Assembly: GCA_900756575.1 (NCBI GenBank)
Contig: CAAEKQ010000156.1
Location: 1 to 33,074 of the forward strand
Length of the DNA: 33,074 bases
From: an uncultured Oscillospiraceae bacterium
Lineage (GTDB): Bacteria > Bacillota > Clostridia > Oscillospirales > Oscillospiraceae
Reading direction: 5' to 3'
The notes beneath the pieces are model-generated. The model searched no databases. It was not told where the DNA came from and saw only the letters and a list, made by a program, of their open reading frames with translations. Shown here piece by piece: positions 30,962 through 33,074 of the stretch (within the stretch, counting starts at the first letter, position 1; every line of letters starts with the position of its first letter). A program made the position numbers and the translations under genes.

Positions 30962-31686
30962 GCTGCCACCTCCTCGGTCTTGGTGTCATCTTTGGTGTTC
31001 TTGCGCTTATCCCGGTTCTTGAGGCTCTGCTCCCAACGGCTTGCCAGGGTGGACAGCGGGAAGCAGACAATAAAGAACAGGATGCCGCTGACCAGATAGG
31101 CCGGGCCATAGGCGCCGCCGGTATTCTCGCCGGTGACAAAGCTGTAGGTGATGGAAATGAGATCCGTACCACCGATGATATACAGGCAGGACGTGTTTTT
31201 AATAAGGTTCACCACCTGATTTACCATAGGCGGCAGAATAATCTTAATGGACTGGGGCAGGATGATGTAGTACATCCGCTCCACATAGTTAAAGCCCTGA
31301 GACTGCGCCGCTTCAAACTGCCCCTTGGGAACCGCCTGAATGCCGCTGCGAACCACCTCGGCCATATACGCGCCATGGTAGATGCCCAGTGCAATGCAGC
31401 CCGTGGCAAGGATGCCGATGCTGTTACCGGAAAACGCCAAAGCATAATAAAGGAAGCAGAGCTGAAGCAGCACCGGGGTATTCTGAAAGAACTCTACATA
31501 AACCCGGCTGATGCCCCGCAACACCTTCTTATTGCTGGTTGCCATCAGGCCAAACAGGATGCCCAGCGCCAGTGCCAGAATCAAGCCAAATACGGCTGTT
31601 TCTGCGGTGGTGCCCAGGCCCTTCAAAAAGCCGGTACGATAGAGCCACACCTTATTCCAGGCTCTTTCGGAAAAGATTCCAGCCAT
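30958..31686 (-). CDS. Polar amino acid ABC transporter, permease subunit (first)
   Basis: The first of the paired permeases, 242 residues with about five to six membrane segments. VYVEFFQNTPVLLQL near residue 65 and the EAA loop AVPKGQFEAAQSQGFN near 122-137 mark the HisMQ family. The ATG at 31686 has GGAGG 7 bases upstream; the frame is open to 31719 but without a ribosome site. The C-terminal tail is charged (Lys/Asp/Thr-rich). It is separated from the binding-protein gene by 126 bases holding two hairpins. Confidence 0.9.
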   Translation of the reverse strand: MAGIFSERAWNKVWLYRTGFLKGLGTTAETAVFGLILALALGILFGLMATSNKKVLRGISRVYVEFFQNTPVLLQLCFLYYALAFSGNSIGILATGCIALGIYHGAYMAEVVRSGIQAVPKGQFEAAQSQGFNYVERMYYIILPQSIKIILPPMVNQVVNLIKNTSCLYIIGGTDLISITYSFVTGENTGGAYGPAYLVSGILFFIVCFPLSTLASRWEQSLKNRDKRKNTKDDTKTEEVAA

Positions 31687-31710
31687 GATATCGCCTCCAA
31701 ATAGTATTTC

Positions 31711-31762
31711 CCAAATCAAAAGGCCCCGAACTCCCCAACGAAGCCGGGGCCCTCTGATTTGG
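31711..31762 (-). terminator. Attenuator-like hairpin before the permease genes
   Basis: GGCCCCG (31722-31728) pairs with CGGGGCC (31745-31751), and CCAAATCA (31711-31718) pairs with TGATTTGG (31755-31762) around a small internal loop. On the minus strand the inner GC stem is followed by TTTT. It is probably a leaky terminator lowering permease expression relative to the binding protein. Confidence 0.65.
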
Positions 31763-31790
31763 GGCAGAGCGCCAGGACAGCCGCTCTGCC
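31763..31790 (-). terminator. Second intercistronic hairpin after the binding-protein gene
   Basis: GGCAGAGCG (31763-31771) and CGCTCTGCC (31782-31790) are perfect 9-bp arms with a 10-base loop, directly adjoining the larger hairpin and 22 bases after the binding-protein stop. It has no T-run and more likely blocks 3' exonucleases. Confidence 0.55.
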
Positions 31791-31812
31791 TCGTAAGATT
31801 TGTTATTGGAAA

Positions 31813-32787
31813 TCAGCCCAGGTTGTACTGTGCAATCAGGCCGTCGATGGTGCCGTCGGAGAGCCAGGTGCTAACCTCATCCTCGCAGAGCTTGGAGAAG
31901 CCGGAGCCCTTGGTGGTAGCGATGCCGTACTCCTGGGGGGAGAACTCGGCGTCGATGTAGCCGCGGCCTGCGGTCTTGTAAACAGCCAGGATGGACTTAT
32001 CTACGCAGAATGCATCCACTTCATCGGCCTCCAGTGCGGTGGAGATGGAGGGATAGTCGTCATACTGCTTGAAGCTGACGCCCTCGGTCCAGGTAGCGGG
32101 ATCGAAGGACTCCTCGTTGAAGCCTTCGCCGGTGATGACGCTGTTCTCGATCATGGCCTTCACCAAAGACTTTGCGGAGGTGGAGCCGGAGGAAACGCCA
32201 ACGGTCTTATCCTTCAGGTCTTCCAGGGTCTTGATGTTGGAAGCGTCCTTGACCAGCACGGAAACGTGGTCAGTGTAGTAGGGGGTAGTGAAATCCCAGG
32301 ACTGCTTCCGCTCATCGGTGATGGTGAAGGTTGCCATAACGCAGTCGATATCGCCGGAATCCAGCAGCTCAGTACGGGTTGCAGCGGTAACGGTGGTGAA
32401 CTCCACGTCAACGCCCAGGAAATCCGCCAGCTTCTTAGCCAGGTCAATCTCCATGCCCTCATACTCGCCGGTCAGGGGATCCATATAGCCAAAGCCCAGA
32501 ACGTCGCTCTTGACACCGACCTTCAGAACGCCGCGATCGATGATGGCCTGAACGTCGGAACCGTAGGAAGCCGGATCGGCAGCAGCCGTGGTTTCGGTCT
32601 CGGCAGCGGAACCGGCAGCAGCAGGTGCAGCGGTCTCGGCAGCAGTGGTCTCCGCAGCAGGTGCCTCGGTGGCCGCAGCGGTCTCAGCAGGGGCAGAGGA
32701 TGCAGCGGAATCACCACAGCCGGCCAGGAGGCCAAATGCCATGACAGTAGACAGCGCCATTGCTGTCAGGTTTTTCAGTTTGATCAT
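31813..32787 (-). CDS. Polar amino acid ABC transporter, substrate-binding lipoprotein
   Basis: Captures an extracellular polar amino acid for the adjoining permeases. The 324 residues start with a lipoprotein signal ending at C24 (GLLAGC). An Ala/Thr/Glu/Pro-rich linker spans about 28-72. A type II periplasmic-binding fold follows (SBP_bac_3 family): the VLKVGVKSDVLGFGYMDP strand, GMEIDLAKKLADFLGV, and the ITDERKQSWDFTTPYY signature that lines the ligand cleft. GGAGG 8 bases before the ATG at 32787 decides the start; an ATG five codons upstream lies inside that site. It is downstream of the ATPase gene. A cystine, glutamine or glutamate ligand is possible. Confidence 0.92.
   Translation of the reverse strand: MIKLKNLTAMALSTVMAFGLLAGCGDSAASSAPAETAAATEAPAAETTAAETAAPAAAGSAAETETTAAADPASYGSDVQAIIDRGVLKVGVKSDVLGFGYMDPLTGEYEGMEIDLAKKLADFLGVDVEFTTVTAATRTELLDSGDIDCVMATFTITDERKQSWDFTTPYYTDHVSVLVKDASNIKTLEDLKDKTVGVSSGSTSAKSLVKAMIENSVITGEGFNEESFDPATWTEGVSFKQYDDYPSISTALEADEVDAFCVDKSILAVYKTAGRGYIDAEFSPQEYGIATTKGSGFSKLCEDEVSTWLSDGTIDGLIAQYNLG
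32572..32706 (-). repeat. Ala/Thr-rich low-complexity linker in the amino acid binding protein
   Basis: Repeated GCA/GCT/ACC/GAG-type codons encode an AAETTAAET-like spacer between the lipid anchor and the binding domain. The DNA is an imperfect repeat. Confidence 0.6.
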
Positions 32788-32833
32788 TGTAATTTCCTCC
32801 ATTCATAGTCAGACGATAAGGTATGTCCTGAAA

Positions 32834-32849
32834 CACGTCAGAAGACGTG
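32834..32849 (-). other. Short hairpin between the ATPase and binding-protein genes
   Basis: CACGTC (32834-32839) and GACGTG (32844-32849) flank an AGAA loop. On the minus strand the stem is followed by TTTC. It may contribute to mRNA processing; too short for a confident terminator. Confidence 0.4.
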
Positions 32850-32863
32850 CTGCATGCAAAAAA

Positions 32864-33074
32864 TCAGCGGAGAATCTTGGAGAGGAACTGCTTGGTTCTC
32901 TCGTGGGTGGGATTCTCAAAGAAGTGCTCCGGCGGGCCTTCCTCAATGATGGTGCCGTCGGCCATAAAGATCACGCGGTCGGCCACCTGGCGGGCAAAGC
33001 CCATCTCGTGGGTGACCACCACCATGGTGATATTCTCCTTGGAGAGCTTAATCATGACGTCCAGCACGTCCTGC
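32864..33074 (-). CDS. Polar amino acid ABC transporter, ATP-binding subunit (C-terminal part only)
   Basis: The last 69 codons of an ABC ATPase, cut by the right edge of the window. The H-loop VVVTHEMGFA is visible, followed by ADRVIFMADGTIIEEG and the FFENPTHERTKQFL ending characteristic of GlnQ/HisP-type ATPases. Walker A, the signature and Walker B lie outside. It is the most upstream gene seen in this operon, preceding the binding protein by 76 bases. Confidence 0.92.
   Translation of the reverse strand, partial: QDVLDVMIKLSKENITMVVVTHEMGFARQVADRVIFMADGTIIEEGPPEHFFENPTHERTKQFLSKILR

Overview
The window looks like chromosomal DNA from a Gram-positive anaerobe of the Clostridia, most likely the Oscillospiraceae or a close relative. 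That placement is inferred, not proven. The evidence is a moderately GC-rich composition, strong AGGAGG ribosome sites, sigma-A type promoters, a DnaD plus DnaI-type helicase-loader pair (a Firmicutes signature), lipoprotein-anchored binding proteins, and the overall gene content. I see no rRNA, tRNA, CRISPR array, phage or insertion-sequence transposase. One short MITE-like element is present.

Layout. (1) 105-3065, plus strand: pheA-aroK-aroQ-aroE, tightly overlapping, for late shikimate-pathway steps and phenylalanine synthesis, closed by a terminator. (2) 3111-3923, minus: a Cof-type HAD phosphatase. (3) 3989-8824, minus: livK-livH-livM-livG-livF, a complete branched-chain amino acid ABC importer, with a promoter and a palindrome upstream of livK. 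(4) 9009-10094, minus: two PAP2-type membrane phosphatases. (5) 10142-10591, plus: a PaaI-type hotdog thioesterase. (6) 10638-18714, minus: a seven-gene run read as U32 peptidase, maf, mreC, mreD, PBP2, DnaD-like, DnaI/DnaC-like. It joins cell elongation to helicase loading and lacks mreB. (7) 19030-21003, plus: a secreted beta-helix lipoprotein of the Cthe_2159 type.

(8) 21060-26657 is the most distinctive part. A LysR regulator whose leader carries a 160-bp MITE-like element is followed by a UbiD-family decarboxylase closely resembling gallate decarboxylase LpdC, a UbiX/LpdB flavin prenyltransferase and an LpdD-type prenyl-flavin chaperone. Beyond a 61-residue membrane protein, a polytopic permease is read towards them. 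The proposed logic is uptake of a hydroxylated aromatic acid, prenylation of FMN by UbiX, chaperoning by LpdD, and non-oxidative decarboxylation by LpdC under LysR control. A 15-bp palindrome of LysR type sits about 63 bp upstream of the predicted transcription start of lpdC. A second palindrome sits between the -35 and -10 of the permease promoter.

(9) 26707-29624, minus: a polysaccharide deacetylase lipoprotein, a CPBP membrane protease and a SAM-dependent methyltransferase. (10) 29773-30138, plus: a CadC-type ArsR metal sensor with both metal sites intact but no efflux pump in view. (11) 30185 to the right edge, minus: a polar amino acid ABC importer (ATPase cut by the window edge, binding protein, two permeases). 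In both ABC operons the binding-protein gene is followed by strong hairpins before the permease genes, which suggests graded expression.
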